Shown here piece after piece: positions 20,944 to 30,425 of a stretch of 64,000 bases of DNA. Position numbers and translations under genes: made by a program. Each line of letters opens with the position of its first letter. Position 1 is the stretch's first letter. The notes beneath the pieces are model-generated. The model was not told where the DNA came from. It did no database searches and saw nothing but the letters and a program-made list of their open reading frames with translations. Source of the DNA: Mycobacterium sp. IS-1590 (lineage in GTDB: Bacteria > Actinomycetota > Actinomycetes > Mycobacteriales > Mycobacteriaceae); NCBI RefSeq assembly GCF_001500025.1, contig NZ_LQIW01000034.1, positions 248,001-312,000 on the forward strand, written 5' to 3'.

Positions 20944-22530
20944 GTGACGACCCTTCTGCTCAACGGGCGGGTGCACAGCCCCGCCATGCCCGACGCCACG
21001 GCGCTGGCCGTGCGCGACGGCGTGATCGCATGGCTGGGCAGCGATGACGTCGGCCGGAACCAATTTCCCGACGCGCAGGTCATCGACCTCGACGGCACCT
21101 TCGTCGCACCCGCCTTCGTCGACAGTCACATCCATCTCACCGCCACCGGTCTCACCCTCTCCGGGCTCGACCTGCGGTCCGCCGCCTCGCTTCAGCACTG
21201 CCTGCAACTGCTCGCAGACCACGCCAGAAGCCACCCCGAGGGGCCGATCTGGGCGCACGGCTGGGACGAGTCGAACTGGCCCCGACGCAACCCGCCCAGC
21301 ACCGACGACATCGACGCCGTCGTGGGGGACCGGCCGGCCTACCTGGCCAGGGTCGACGTGCACTCCGCCGCGGCGTCCACCGCGCTGCGCACGTTGTGCC
21401 CCGACCTCGCCGGCGCAGCCGGATACCACCCGCAGCGACCGCTCACCAGCGATGCCCATCACCTGGTTCGCGCCGCCGCGCGGGCCGGACTGACGGATCG
21501 ACAGCGGGACGCGGCGCGCACCGCCGCACTCGACGCGGCGGCTGCGCACGGCATCGTCGCGGTGCACGAATGCGCGGGACCCGACATCGGCGGCCTCGAC
21601 GACTGGGACGAGATCCGCGCCCTCGGCCACGGCGTCGAGGTCGTCGGCTACTGGGGTGAAGCGGTCACCACGGCCGAGGAGGCACGCGCGGTGATCGACC
21701 GCACCGGCGCCCGTGGGCTGGCGGGTGACCTGTTCGTCGACGGGGCGCTGGGCTCGCGCACCGCCTGGCTGCAGCAGCCCTACGACGACGCGCCCGGCTG
21801 CGTGGGGAACACCTACCTCGACCCCGACGCCATCGCCGCACACCTGCAGGCGTGCACGCAGGCGGGCATCACAGCCGGCTTCCACGTGATCGGCGACGCC
21901 GCGGTGAGCGCTGTGGTCGACGCCCTCGAATCCGTCGTCGCATCCTCGGGCGCTCCCGCGGTCGCGCGGTGCGGGCACCGGCTCGAACACCTGGAGATGG
22001 TCACCTCAGCCCAGGCGCACAAGCTCGGCGCCTGGGGCGTGCTGGCCAGCGTGCAACCGAATTTCGATGCGCTCTGGGGCGGCGAAACCGGCATGTACGC
22101 CCAGCGTCTCGGGGTGCCGCGAGCCAGATCGCTGAACCCGTTCGCGCTGTTAGCATCCCAAGGCGTGCCCCTCGCCTTCGGCTCGGACAGCCCCGTCACC
22201 GGGATCGACCCCTGGGCGACGCTGCGCGCGGCGACGCGACACCGGACGCCGGGCAGTGCGCTCTCGGCGCGCGCCGCGTTCGCAGCACTGACCCGCGGCG
22301 CGTGGCGCGCCGCCGGGGTGCGAGACGGGTTGGCGGGCACCCTGGTTCCCGGTGCGCCGGCGTCGTACGCGATCTGGGAGGCCGACGAGCTCGAGGTCAG
22401 CGCACCCGCCGACGCGGTGCAACGGTGGTCCACCGATCGGCGGTCGCGGGTGCCGCCGTTGCCGCGACTCGACGGCCCGCCACCCCGGTGTCGGCAGACC
22501 GTCCACCGAGGTGTCGTCATTCATGGCTGA
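20944..22530 (+). CDS. Amidohydrolase, YtcJ-like
   Basis: 528 residues. Metal ligands begin with FVDSHIHL (H62, H64) and continue with [16 protein letters not shown] and FGSDSPV, the order found in amidohydrolase family 3/YtcJ proteins, which hydrolyse amide or ester bonds of unknown natural substrates. GTG start. It ends 8 bases inside lnt, so the two are coupled although no shared pathway is known. Confidence 0.88.
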   Translation: MTTLLLNGRVHSPAMPDATALAVRDGVIAWLGSDDVGRNQFPDAQVIDLDGTFVAPAFVDSHIHLTATGLTLSGLDLRSAASLQHCLQLLADHARSHPEGPIWAHGWDESNWPRRNPPSTDDIDAVVGDRPAYLARVDVHSAAASTALRTLCPDLAGAAGYHPQRPLTSDAHHLVRAAARAGLTDRQRDAARTAALDAAAAHGIVAVHECAGPDIGGLDDWDEIRALGHGVEVVGYWGEAVTTAEEARAVIDRTGARGLAGDLFVDGALGSRTAWLQQPYDDAPGCVGNTYLDPDAIAAHLQACTQAGITAGFHVIGDAAVSAVVDALESVVASSGAPAVARCGHRLEHLEMVTSAQAHKLGAWGVLASVQPNFDALWGGETGMYAQRLGVPRARSLNPFALLASQGVPLAFGSDSPVTGIDPWATLRAATRHRTPGSALSARAAFAALTRGAWRAAGVRDGLAGTLVPGAPASYAIWEADELEVSAPADAVQRWSTDRRSRVPPLPRLDGPPPRCRQTVHRGVVIHG

Positions 22531-24160
22531 AACTGCCTCGAAGGCAAGGCGGTTCGGCCTGGCGCTGGTCGACCGGTTGCCGCAGCTGGGCGTGGTGATC
22601 GTCGCCGGTGTCGCGCTGTGTCTGAGCTTTCCGCCGTTCGGGTGGTGGTATCTGGGCTTCGTCGCGTTCGCCTTGCTGGCATGGGTGCTGACACGCGAGA
22701 CCACCACGGTGCGAGGCGGATTCGGCTACGGGTTCCTGTTCGGGGCGGCGTTCTACCTGCCGCTGCTGCCATGGGTGGGGGCGTTCGTCGGACCCTTTCC
22801 GTGGATCGGGCTGTCGCTCGCCGAGGCGGTGTTCCCTGCGCTGTTCGCCGCGGCCGCTGTGGTGGTTCGCCGGCTGCCGGGCTGGCCGCTGTGGTTCGCC
22901 GGGCTGTGGGCCGCGCAGGAGTGGCTCAAGTCCACGGTGCCGTTCGGCGGATTCCCGTGGGGCGTCGTCGCGTACGGCCAGACGGAGAGCCCGCTGCGGT
23001 CGATCGCCCAATTCGGCGGGGCGCCACTGCTGTCTTTCGCGGTCGTGCTCGTCGGGTTCAGCTTGACGGCAATGGTTTTCGAGGTTGTGCAATGGTGGCG
23101 GCGCGACGACGCACAGACCGCGCCGCCGGCCGTGGTGGTACCCGGCTTGTGTATCAGCGCGGTACTGCTGGCCACCGCGCTGACGTGGCCGCATGTGCGG
23201 CAGTCCGGTCTCGGAGCGGGCGACGAGCAATCGGTCACCGTCGCCGTCGTCCAGGGGAATGTGCCCCGGCTCGGATTGGACTTCAACGCCCAGCGTCGCG
23301 CCGTGCTCGACAACCACGTCCGCGAGACGCTACGGCTGGCCGAGGATGTGCGGGCGGGGCGGGCGCCGCGGCCGATGTTCGTTGTCTGGCCCGAGAACTC
23401 CTCCGACATCGATCCACTGGCCAACCCGGACGCCCGTGAGCTGATCTCCTCCGCCGCCGCGGCCATCGACGCGCCGATCCTCGTCGGCGCGGTGGTCGAG
23501 GCGCCCGGCGCCACGCCCGAGGAGCCGGCCACGACGAACTCGGTGATCGTGTGGAATCCGGGCAGCGGCCCCGGCCAGCGCCACGACAAGCAGATCGTGC
23601 AGCCCTTCGGCGAGTACCTGCCGTGGCGCGGGTTCTTCCGCAACTTCTCCGAGTACGCCGACCGCGCCGGCTACTTCGTACCGGGCGACGGAACGGGCGT
23701 CGTGCACCCCGCCGGCGTGCCGGTGGGGGTGGCCACCTGCTGGGAGGTGATCTTCGACCGGGCGCCCCGCGAGTCGGTGCGCAACGGCGCGCAGATGCTG
23801 GTCGTGCCGTCCAACAACGCGACGTTCACCGAGTCGATGAGCGAACAGCAACTCGCCTTCGCCCGGCTGCGTGCGGTCGAACACGACCGCTACGTGGTGG
23901 TGGCGGGCACCACGGGGATCAGCGCGGTCATCGCGCCGGACGGCCGTGAGCTGGCTCGCACCGCGTTCTACGAACCCGCCTACCTGGACTCCGCCGTACG
24001 GCTGAAGTCCCAGCTCAGCGCCGCGACACGGTTCGGGCCGCTGGTGGAGGGGCTGCTCATCGCCCTCGGCGTGGGCAGCCTGATCGTCGCGATGCTGCAC
24101 AATGAAGGCTTTGTGCGACGCCGCGCGGGCGGCGGCACCACAGACAGAGGAGCCACATGA
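22523..24160 (+). CDS. lnt: Apolipoprotein N-acyltransferase Lnt
   Basis: 545 residues. About 7 N-terminal helices (20-230) anchor an extracytoplasmic nitrilase domain with the triad E291 (WPENSSD), K356 ([15 protein letters not shown]) and C406 (VATCWEVIF). It N-acylates the lipid-bearing cysteine of lipoproteins such as those encoded at 12494, 25941, 28301 and 30426. Unlike the fused M. tuberculosis Rv2051c, it stops before Ppm1; the 4-base overlap keeps the two coupled. Confidence 0.95.
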   Translation: MAETASKARRFGLALVDRLPQLGVVIVAGVALCLSFPPFGWWYLGFVAFALLAWVLTRETTTVRGGFGYGFLFGAAFYLPLLPWVGAFVGPFPWIGLSLAEAVFPALFAAAAVVVRRLPGWPLWFAGLWAAQEWLKSTVPFGGFPWGVVAYGQTESPLRSIAQFGGAPLLSFAVVLVGFSLTAMVFEVVQWWRRDDAQTAPPAVVVPGLCISAVLLATALTWPHVRQSGLGAGDEQSVTVAVVQGNVPRLGLDFNAQRRAVLDNHVRETLRLAEDVRAGRAPRPMFVVWPENSSDIDPLANPDARELISSAAAAIDAPILVGAVVEAPGATPEEPATTNSVIVWNPGSGPGQRHDKQIVQPFGEYLPWRGFFRNFSEYADRAGYFVPGDGTGVVHPAGVPVGVATCWEVIFDRAPRESVRNGAQMLVVPSNNATFTESMSEQQLAFARLRAVEHDRYVVVAGTTGISAVIAPDGRELARTAFYEPAYLDSAVRLKSQLSAATRFGPLVEGLLIALGVGSLIVAMLHNEGFVRRRAGGGTTDRGAT

Positions 24161-24933
24161 CGACGGGCCGGGACCCGGGGGAGCGACCCAGCCAGCGCAC
24201 GCTGGTCATCATCCCCACGTACAACGAGCGGGAGAACCTTCCGCTGATCGTCGAGCGTGTCCAGAAGGCGCGGCCCGACGTCCACATCCTCATCGTGGAC
24301 GACGGCAGCCCCGACGGCACCGGCAGGCTCGCCGATGAACTCGCCCTGGCGGACCCCGACCGCATCCACGTCATGCACCGCAATGCCAAGGGCGGACTGG
24401 GCGCGGCGTACCTGGCCGGGTTCGCCTGGGGGCTGAGCCGCGAGTACGCGGTGCTGGTCGAGATGGATGCCGACGGCAGCCACCCGCCCGAACAGCTCTA
24501 CCGGTTGCTCGACGCCATCGACGGCGGTGCCGATCTGGTGATCGGCTCGCGTTATGTGCCCGGCGGAGAGGTCCGCAACTGGCCGCGCCGCCGCCTGCTG
24601 CTGTCGCGTACCGCCAACGGTTATTCGCGCGTCCTGCTCGGCGTCGACATCCACGACATCACCGCCGGCTACCGCGCCTACCGTCGCGAGGCGCTGGAGA
24701 AGATCGATCTGAGCGCGGTCGACTCGAAGGGTTACTGCTTCCAGATCGACCTGACCTGGCGCACGATCAACAACGGGTTTGTCGTCGTGGAGGTGCCCAT
24801 CACCTTCACCGAGCGCGAGTTCGGTCAGTCCAAGATGAGCGGGTCCAATATCCGCGAGGCGTTGTTCAAGGTCGCGGAGTGGGGTCTGCGCGGCCGCATC
24901 GACCGCGGCCGTGGCGCCCGCGTCACACGCTGA
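24157..24933 (+). CDS. ppm1: Polyprenol-phosphate mannose synthase Ppm1
   Basis: 258 residues, GT2 glycosyltransferase of the DPM1 type. The nucleotide site is VDDGSPDGT (47-55) and the metal-binding DxD is D104-A-D106 in [11 protein letters not shown]. It transfers mannose from GDP-mannose to polyprenol phosphate for lipomannan and lipoarabinomannan. There is no own membrane domain; contact with the coupled Lnt protein is expected from mycobacterial work. Confidence 0.95.
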   Translation: MTTGRDPGERPSQRTLVIIPTYNERENLPLIVERVQKARPDVHILIVDDGSPDGTGRLADELALADPDRIHVMHRNAKGGLGAAYLAGFAWGLSREYAVLVEMDADGSHPPEQLYRLLDAIDGGADLVIGSRYVPGGEVRNWPRRRLLLSRTANGYSRVLLGVDIHDITAGYRAYRREALEKIDLSAVDSKGYCFQIDLTWRTINNGFVVVEVPITFTEREFGQSKMSGSNIREALFKVAEWGLRGRIDRGRGARVTR

Positions 24934-24971
24934 CCCTCAACAACCGCGAGCAACCCTCAACACCCGCGAGC
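24933..24971 (+). repeat. Tandem direct repeat, two units of about 20 bases
   Basis: ACCCTCAACAACCGCGAGC (24933-24951) recurs at 24953-24971 with one difference. It begins in the ppm1 stop region and leads into palindromic copy B. Confidence 0.7.
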
Positions 24972-25026
24972 GACCGTGTCTGCACGGCGACACGCCGTGA
25001 TTTCGTGACGCAAAGCGGTCGCTCGC
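24966..25026 (+). repeat. 60-bp palindromic intergenic repeat, copy B; possible bidirectional terminator
   Basis: Perfect 11-base terminal arms GCGAGCGACCG (24966-24976) and CGGTCGCTCGC (25016-25026) enclose GTGTCTGCAC and CGACACGCCG, the family core. It lies between convergent ppm1 and rbpA, where a long hairpin could end both transcripts. Confidence 0.7.
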
Positions 25027-25038
25027 CGAGCGCGGCGA

Positions 25039-25374
25039 TCAGCCGCGGCGGCGGGCCTTGATGATGTCGAGCCGCTCCTTGAGCAGCTCCTCGAGCTCCT
25101 CGATCGACCGGCGCTCGAGCAGCATGTCCCAGTGCGTGCGCGGCGGCTTGGTCTTCTTCGGCTCGGGTGCGTCACCCTCGATCAGGGTGCCCTCCATGCC
25201 GTTGCGGCACAGCCAGGTGTGGGGAATCTCGGCGTCATCGGCGAACGGAACGTCGAACTCCTCGCCGTTGTCGGTGCGGTACCGCGCGACCTGACGCGGC
25301 GCCAAGTCGTGGTTGCGGTCGGTCTCGTAGCTCACGGCTCCGAGGCGACTTCCCCTCAAGACGCGATCAGCCAT
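25039..25374 (-). CDS. rbpA: RNA polymerase-binding protein RbpA
   Basis: 111 residues, as in M. tuberculosis. N-terminal tail (1-25), core barrel (26-67, with the CRNGMEG turn), basic linker with R79 (PPRTHWD) and sigma-interaction helices (80-111, ERRSIEELEELLKERLDII). It binds the group 1/2 sigma factor and promoter DNA and stabilises open complexes; it also influences rifampicin tolerance. The opening continues upstream to 25458, but the ATG at 25374 gives the conserved MADRVLRGSRLGAVSYE start. An ECF-type promoter lies upstream. Confidence 0.96.
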   Translation of the reverse strand: MADRVLRGSRLGAVSYETDRNHDLAPRQVARYRTDNGEEFDVPFADDAEIPHTWLCRNGMEGTLIEGDAPEPKKTKPPRTHWDMLLERRSIEELEELLKERLDIIKARRRG

Positions 25375-25416
25375 CGTCAAACACTCCTCGATCAGCGCGT
25401 AATTGTCCGAATCATC

Positions 25417-25443
25417 AACGCCGCAGCATGCTGTGAAGTTCCC
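25417..25443 (-). promoter_or_regulatory. SigE/SigH-like promoter of rbpA
   Basis: On the minus strand GGGAAC (25443-25438) followed by TTC, 17 bases and CGTT (25420-25417) matches the mycobacterial ECF consensus GGAAC and CGTT. It lies about 43 bases before the rbpA start. SigE control of rbpA is known in M. tuberculosis. Confidence 0.55.
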
Positions 25444-25486
25444 GACTCGACCCACCATGATACCGGGAAACCGTTGCCCCTCGGTT

Positions 25487-25492
25487 TACAGT
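25487..25492 (+). promoter_or_regulatory. -10 element TACAGT of zinc-ribbon gene
   Basis: TACAGT then 7 bases then the GTG at 25500; fits a leaderless transcript and fixes the start. Confidence 0.5.
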
Positions 25493-25499
25493 CTGGCCT

Positions 25500-25841
25500 G
25501 TGGCAACCGGGATCAAGAGGCGGCTCCGCCCTCAGGCCTGCCGCTGGTGCGGGCGGGAGGTCGGCGATGCGGGGCTGGGCAGGCGTCGGCAGTACTGCAG
25601 GCAGTCGTGCCGGCAACGCGCGTACGAACAGCGCAGCGTGATCAAGGGCACGTCGCTGGCCCCCGACGCGGTTGTCCTCACAGCGGACGAGGCCGCCGAG
25701 CTTTCCGACCGCATCTACCAGGTCCGATGTGCCGCCGAGGACGTTGCCACCGCAGTCGGGGAAGGCGCCGACACTGGTGAACTGCGCCAACTGTGCGAGG
25801 CATTGATGACGGCGGCCAAGGCCGCCGACGGTTGGCGCTGA
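25500..25841 (+). CDS. Small zinc-ribbon protein, Rv2049c position
   Basis: 113 residues. Four cysteines, C14-xx-C17 and C33-xxx-C37 (ACRWCGREV and QYCRQSCRQRAYEQR), form a likely zinc knuckle in a basic N-terminal region; the rest is an acidic helical segment (about 60-113). It diverges from rbpA as Rv2049c does. No function is known; the basic zinc module suggests nucleic-acid binding. Confidence 0.75.
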   Translation: MATGIKRRLRPQACRWCGREVGDAGLGRRRQYCRQSCRQRAYEQRSVIKGTSLAPDAVVLTADEAAELSDRIYQVRCAAEDVATAVGEGADTGELRQLCEALMTAAKAADGWR

Positions 25842-25940
25842 CAGCCGGGTTCCCCGGTAATTTCGCTGCGTCTTGAACCCAGCCGGGTGCTGGCTCGTCG
25901 TTGCTATGACCAGTCAGTTCGGCCCGATAGGACCAGCCCC

Positions 25941-26624
25941 ATGACTTTGAAGAAGAGATGGACCCGCACGCTGTTGGTGGGTATCAGCGCGACGCTCGTG
26001 TTCGGCACCTTGACTGCCTGCTCGGGCGGCTCGCCATCGGAGTCGACGGCGGACGCCCGGGCGTTTCCACAGTCGGCCCGCTACGTCGCGGACATGAAAT
26101 CGCCCGACGGCGAGCCGATGACCATCGGCATCTCCGTCGACGGCGGTGAGCTCGCCGCCTACGCCTGCAACGGCAGCAATGACGAAGCGTGGTTCTTCGG
26201 CAACCACACCGACGGCAAGATCGACCTCACGTCGAGGTTCCGTGACACGCTGACCGCGCAGTTCGACGGCGCCGACGTCGATGGCGACCTGACCATGAAC
26301 GGAGTGACCTACGAGTTCACCGCGGCACCGGTGTCCGGTGAGGCCGGTGTGTATACCGCCGATCTCGACGGCGCGCGCGCGGCATGGGTGGTCCGCGAGG
26401 ACGGCTCGGCCGTCGGTGTGCAGATCAACGGGTTCAGCGGCACGCTCGACCAGGCCGACATCCAACAACTCAACGACGCCCAGTTCCGCGCCGAGGTCCG
26501 CAACAAACGCCAGCTGCAGCAGGCACAGCAGATCACCCGCCTGTCGAACGGGGCGATGAGCTCCAGGATCAACGGCAGGGACGTGACCCCGACCCTCGTC
26601 ACGGGTGCGTTCCGCTTGAACTGA
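25941..26624 (+). CDS. Putative lipoprotein of unknown function
   Basis: 227 residues. A twin-basic signal peptide ends in lipobox LTAC (C27), followed by a Ser/Gly linker and a beta-rich domain with two tyrosine-alanine-cysteine-like blocks (AAYACNGSNDEAWFFG). A late Gln/Arg-rich helix (NKRQLQQAQQITRL) follows. The upstream in-frame start at 25887 would bury the signal peptide, so the ATG at 25941 is used. The family is not recognised. Confidence 0.75.
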   Translation: MTLKKRWTRTLLVGISATLVFGTLTACSGGSPSESTADARAFPQSARYVADMKSPDGEPMTIGISVDGGELAAYACNGSNDEAWFFGNHTDGKIDLTSRFRDTLTAQFDGADVDGDLTMNGVTYEFTAAPVSGEAGVYTADLDGARAAWVVREDGSAVGVQINGFSGTLDQADIQQLNDAQFRAEVRNKRQLQQAQQITRLSNGAMSSRINGRDVTPTLVTGAFRLN

Positions 26625-26732
26625 CAACCCGCGTCACAGCCGCGCCGGTGCGCCCGGCGCGGCTTGTGTCTTTCGTTCACCCCGAATCAAATCCTTCAGG
26701 TCCCGCGCGGCCCTCCGTAGCGTCAGATCACC

Positions 26733-27554
26733 GTGACAGCCCCGCCAGACCTCGCCGCGCCCAATTCGCCCATCACAGCTGGACCGGCCGCGAATCACGC
26801 TCGGCGGCACCATAAGTGGGCCGCCTTTCGGTTGGCGTCACCGGTCATACTGCTTGCGCTGTGGCAGCTTCTCAGCGCGGTCGGGGTGATTCCCCAGGAC
26901 GTGCTGCCCGCTCCGTCGCTGATCCTCGAGGCGGGCGTGGAGCTTGTTCGCAACGGCCAACTCGCCGATGCGCTGCATGTCTCCGGGATCCGGGTGGTCG
27001 AGGGCCTGGTGCTCGGAGGTGTTCTGGGCGTCGCGCTCGGGACGGCCGTTGGCCTGTCGCGGTGGGTGGAGGCCGGAATCGACCCGCCCATGCAGATGAT
27101 CAGGGCGCTGCCCCATCTCGGTCTGATCCCGCTGTTCATCCTGTGGTTCGGCATCGGCGAATTGCCCAAGGTGTTGTTGGTCGCGTTGGGTGTCAGTTTC
27201 CCGCTGTACCTGAACACGTTCTCGGCGATTCGACAGGTCGACCCGAAACTGTTCGAAACGGCTCAGGTGCTTGGGTTTTCGTTCTGGCAGCGGTTCTGGC
27301 GCATCATCGTGCCGAGCGCGGCGCCCCAGGTGCTCGTCGGTTTCCGGCAGTCGTTGGCGATCGCATGGCTGACGTTGATCGTCGCCGAGCAGATCAACGC
27401 CGACAGCGGGATCGGCTTCCTGATCAACAACGCCCGCGACTTCCTGCGCATCGACATCATCATCTTCGGCCTGATCGTGTACGCGTTGCTCGGCATCGGT
27501 ACCGACGCGATCGTCCGGGTCCTGGAACGACGTGCATTGAGGTACCGCTCATGA
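26733..27554 (+). CDS. ssuC: ABC transporter permease SsuC, sulfonate type
   Basis: 273 residues with about 6 helices after a polar 30-residue N terminus. The coupling loop reads TAQVLGFSFWQRFWRIIVPSA with the conserved glycine, as in SsuC/TauC. GTG start; a hexamer TAGCGT lies 9 bases upstream. The stop overlaps ssuB by 4 bases. With ssuB, ssuA and ssuD it forms an alkanesulfonate uptake and desulfonation operon. Confidence 0.88.
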   Translation: MTAPPDLAAPNSPITAGPAANHARRHHKWAAFRLASPVILLALWQLLSAVGVIPQDVLPAPSLILEAGVELVRNGQLADALHVSGIRVVEGLVLGGVLGVALGTAVGLSRWVEAGIDPPMQMIRALPHLGLIPLFILWFGIGELPKVLLVALGVSFPLYLNTFSAIRQVDPKLFETAQVLGFSFWQRFWRIIVPSAAPQVLVGFRQSLAIAWLTLIVAEQINADSGIGFLINNARDFLRIDIIIFGLIVYALLGIGTDAIVRVLERRALRYRS

Positions 27555-28273
27555 CATTGGCCACCGCACGAGAAGTCCGCACCGCGGCCGAACTGAGGCA
27601 CGTCGACAAGTGGTACGGCAAGCACCACGTGCTCGTGGATGTGTCGATGAGGATCGGCAGCGGGGAGATCGTCGCGCTGATCGGCCGCAGCGGATCCGGT
27701 AAGTCGACCGTGCTGCGGGTGCTCGCGGGCCTGTCGACCGAACACAGCGGGAAACGTGTCGTGTCGGGGCCGCCCGCGTTGGCCTTTCAGGAGCCGCGGC
27801 TGTTCCCGTGGCGGGATGTGCGCACGAACGTGGAGTACGGCCTCACCCGCAGCGGGCTGCCCAAGGATCAGGCCCGTTCGCGCGCGGAGCGCGCGCTGGC
27901 CGATGTCGGGCTCGCCGATCGTGCCGACGCATGGCCGCTGACGCTCTCCGGCGGTCAGGCACAACGGGTTTCGCTCGCTCGCGCTCTGGTGGCCGAACCC
28001 GATCTGCTATTGCTCGACGAGCCGTTCGGCGCGTTGGACGCGTTGACGCGGTTGAGCATGCGCGAGCTGCTGCTCGACCTGTGGCGTGAGCACGGCTTCG
28101 GCGTGCTGTTGGTCACCCACGACGTCGACGAGGCCGTCGCGCTCGCCGATCGTGTGCTCGTGCTCGACGACGGGCGCGTCACCCACACACTCGACATCGC
28201 CGATCCGCGCACCTCGATAGGCGCGGAGAACCATCGCGCCGAATTGCTCGAGAAGCTCGGCGTACAGAGCTGA
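27551..28273 (+). CDS. ssuB: ABC transporter ATPase SsuB
   Basis: 240 residues. Walker A GRSGSGKST (45-53), signature LSGGQ (132-136) and Walker B LLLLDEP (152-158) are intact, followed by VTHDVDEAVALADR. The Q-loop region FQEPRLFPWRDV is typical of the sulfonate/nitrate/taurine subfamily. It overlaps ssuC by 4 bases. Confidence 0.9.
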   Translation: MTLATAREVRTAAELRHVDKWYGKHHVLVDVSMRIGSGEIVALIGRSGSGKSTVLRVLAGLSTEHSGKRVVSGPPALAFQEPRLFPWRDVRTNVEYGLTRSGLPKDQARSRAERALADVGLADRADAWPLTLSGGQAQRVSLARALVAEPDLLLLDEPFGALDALTRLSMRELLLDLWREHGFGVLLVTHDVDEAVALADRVLVLDDGRVTHTLDIADPRTSIGAENHRAELLEKLGVQS

Positions 28274-28300
28274 AACCGTATGCAACCGAAGGGGATCGTC

Positions 28301-29314
28301 ATGTCCAAAGTCGTCGCTGTGCTCGCGCTCATCGGCCTGTTGGCGACCGGATGCGTGTCGCGGCAGGACAGCGCGGGTGCCCGGGAAGCGCCGGCCACGG
28401 TGGCGTTGTCCGACCTCGCCGGCCTCACGCTCAACGTCGGCGACCAGAAGGGCGGCACCGAGGCGCTGCTGCGCGCATCGGGCGCCCTCGACGGCCTGCC
28501 GTACTCGATCAACTTCTCCACGTTCACGTCCGGTCCGCCCCAGATCGAGGCAGCCACCGCGGGGAAGATCGACTTCGCGATCACGGGCAACACACCACCC
28601 ATCTTCGGCGCCGCGTCCAACGCGAAGGTCAAGGTGGTGTCGGCATACGACGGCGGTGGATACGGGGACCAGATTCTCGTCCACGCCGATGCGCCCATCC
28701 AACGCGTGGCCGACCTGCGTGGGAAGAGCATCGCGGTCGCCAAAGGCAGTTCGGCACACGGCCATACGCTCGTTCAACTCGACCGCGCCGGGTTGGGTGT
28801 AGCCGATGTCAAACTGGTGTTCCTGCAACCCGCCGACGCCCTGTCGGCGTTCACCCAGCGCCGCGTCGACGTGTGGGCCGTCTGGGATCCCTACACCGCA
28901 CAGGCTGAAACCGACTTGGCGGTGCGCAGCATCGCCCGAGCCACCGGTGTCACCAATGGTGCCGGGTTCGGAATCGCCTCCGACGCCGCATTGGCCGACC
29001 CGAAGCGCAACACCGCGCTCAGCGATCTGCTGCAGCGGTACGCCAAGGCCGTCCGGTGGGCCGACGACAACCGCGAGCAGTGGGCGAAGCGCTACGGCGA
29101 GGAAGTCGGCCTCGATCCCGCCGTCGCCGGGCTCGCACAAGGACGCAGCCTGCGGTTGCCCACCGACCTGTCCGACGAACTGATCGCATCCGAGCAGGAG
29201 ATGGCCGATCTGTTCGCCGAGTCCGAACAGATCGCGGCGGCACCGGTATTCCAACGATGGGTCGACCGCCGCTATACCGAGGTGCTCAAGCCGCTCTACC
29301 TGACTCGCGATTAG
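28301..29314 (+). CDS. ssuA: Sulfonate-binding lipoprotein SsuA
   Basis: 337 residues from the ATG at 28301, chosen because AAGGGG lies 7-12 bases upstream; an ATG at 28280 is in frame. Lipobox LLATGC puts the lipid on C18. The body is a periplasmic-binding type II fold with GDQKGGTEAL, DFAITGNTPP and AVWDPYTAQAE, as in aliphatic sulfonate-binding proteins. It delivers substrate to SsuC/SsuB. Confidence 0.9.
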   Translation: MSKVVAVLALIGLLATGCVSRQDSAGAREAPATVALSDLAGLTLNVGDQKGGTEALLRASGALDGLPYSINFSTFTSGPPQIEAATAGKIDFAITGNTPPIFGAASNAKVKVVSAYDGGGYGDQILVHADAPIQRVADLRGKSIAVAKGSSAHGHTLVQLDRAGLGVADVKLVFLQPADALSAFTQRRVDVWAVWDPYTAQAETDLAVRSIARATGVTNGAGFGIASDAALADPKRNTALSDLLQRYAKAVRWADDNREQWAKRYGEEVGLDPAVAGLAQGRSLRLPTDLSDELIASEQEMADLFAESEQIAAAPVFQRWVDRRYTEVLKPLYLTRD

Positions 29315-29321
29315 GAGCGAC

Positions 29322-30416
29322 ATGTCTTCCGCGAAGTTCTTCTGGTTCCTGCCCACCGCCGGAGACAGCCGGTCCATCGTCGGATCGTCGCACGCGTCGT
29401 CACAGCAGACGGTGCCCGCCAACTATCGCCCGCCGACGCGGCGCTATCTCGCCGAGGTTGCCCGCGCCGCCGACCGGCTGGGCTACGAAGGGGTGCTGAC
29501 CCCGACCGGAACCTGGTGCGAGGACGCGTGGTTGAGCGCATCGGCCCTGTTGGCCGAGACCGAGCGGCTGAAGTTCCTGGTCGCGTTCCGTCCGGGGCTG
29601 ACGCCGCCCACGCTCGCCGCGCAGCAGGCCGCGACGCTCCAGCGGTTCTCCGAGGGGCGGGTGCTGCTCAACATCGTCAGCGGCGGTGACGACCTCGAAC
29701 AGCGGAGGTTCGGCGACTGGCTCGACCACGACCAGCGCTACGCGCGAACGGGGGAGTTCCTCCACATCGTCGATTCCATCTGGCGTCGGGATTCGCTGGA
29801 CTTCGAGGGCGATTACTACAAAGTCGCCGATGCGCGAGTGTCGGAGCCGCCGGATCCCCTGCCGCAGATCTACTTCGGCGGATCCTCGCCGGCCGCGCTG
29901 CCCATCGCCGCGCAGTACGTCGACGTGTACCTGACGTGGGGCGAACCCCCGCATGACGCGGCCGCCAAGATCGCACGCGTCCGTGAACTCGCCGAACAAC
30001 GCGGGCGCACCGTGCGGTTCGGCGTCCGGTTGCACACCATCAGCCGCGACACCTCGGCGGCCGCATGGGCGGTCGCCAATGAGATGCTGTCGGGACTGAG
30101 CGCGGATCAGATCGCCAACGCCACTGCGCTGCACGCCAAGTCGCAGTCCGAGGGGCAGCGGCGGATGACCGCACTGCACGGCGGTCGGACCGATCAGCTG
30201 GAGATCTACCCGAACCTGTGGGCCGGCGTCGGATTGGTGCGCGGCGGCGCGGGCACGGCGCTCGTCGGCAGCCACGAGGAGGTCGCCAATCTGATCTACG
30301 AGTACTACTCGCTCGGCTTCGACGAGTTCATCCTGTCGGGCTACCCGCACCTGGAAGAGGCCTACTGGTTCGCCGAAGGCGTGCTGCCGCTGCTGAAGCG
30401 CAAGGGCGTGGCCTAG
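29322..30416 (+). CDS. ssuD: FMNH2-dependent alkanesulfonate monooxygenase SsuD
   Basis: 364 residues, luciferase-like TIM barrel. Hallmarks are FWFLPTAGDSR (5-15), YEGVLTPTGTWCEDAW (with the conserved cysteine near 66) and NIVSGGDDLEQRRFGDW. It cleaves alkanesulfonates to aldehyde and sulfite using reduced FMN. No SsuE-type flavin reductase is in the operon, so FMNH2 must come from elsewhere. A GGAG ribosome site precedes the ATG, 7 bases after ssuA. Confidence 0.93.
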   Translation: MSSAKFFWFLPTAGDSRSIVGSSHASSQQTVPANYRPPTRRYLAEVARAADRLGYEGVLTPTGTWCEDAWLSASALLAETERLKFLVAFRPGLTPPTLAAQQAATLQRFSEGRVLLNIVSGGDDLEQRRFGDWLDHDQRYARTGEFLHIVDSIWRRDSLDFEGDYYKVADARVSEPPDPLPQIYFGGSSPAALPIAAQYVDVYLTWGEPPHDAAAKIARVRELAEQRGRTVRFGVRLHTISRDTSAAAWAVANEMLSGLSADQIANATALHAKSQSEGQRRMTALHGGRTDQLEIYPNLWAGVGLVRGGAGTALVGSHEEVANLIYEYYSLGFDEFILSGYPHLEEAYWFAEGVLPLLKRKGVA

Positions 30417-30425
30417 CGCACGCGC

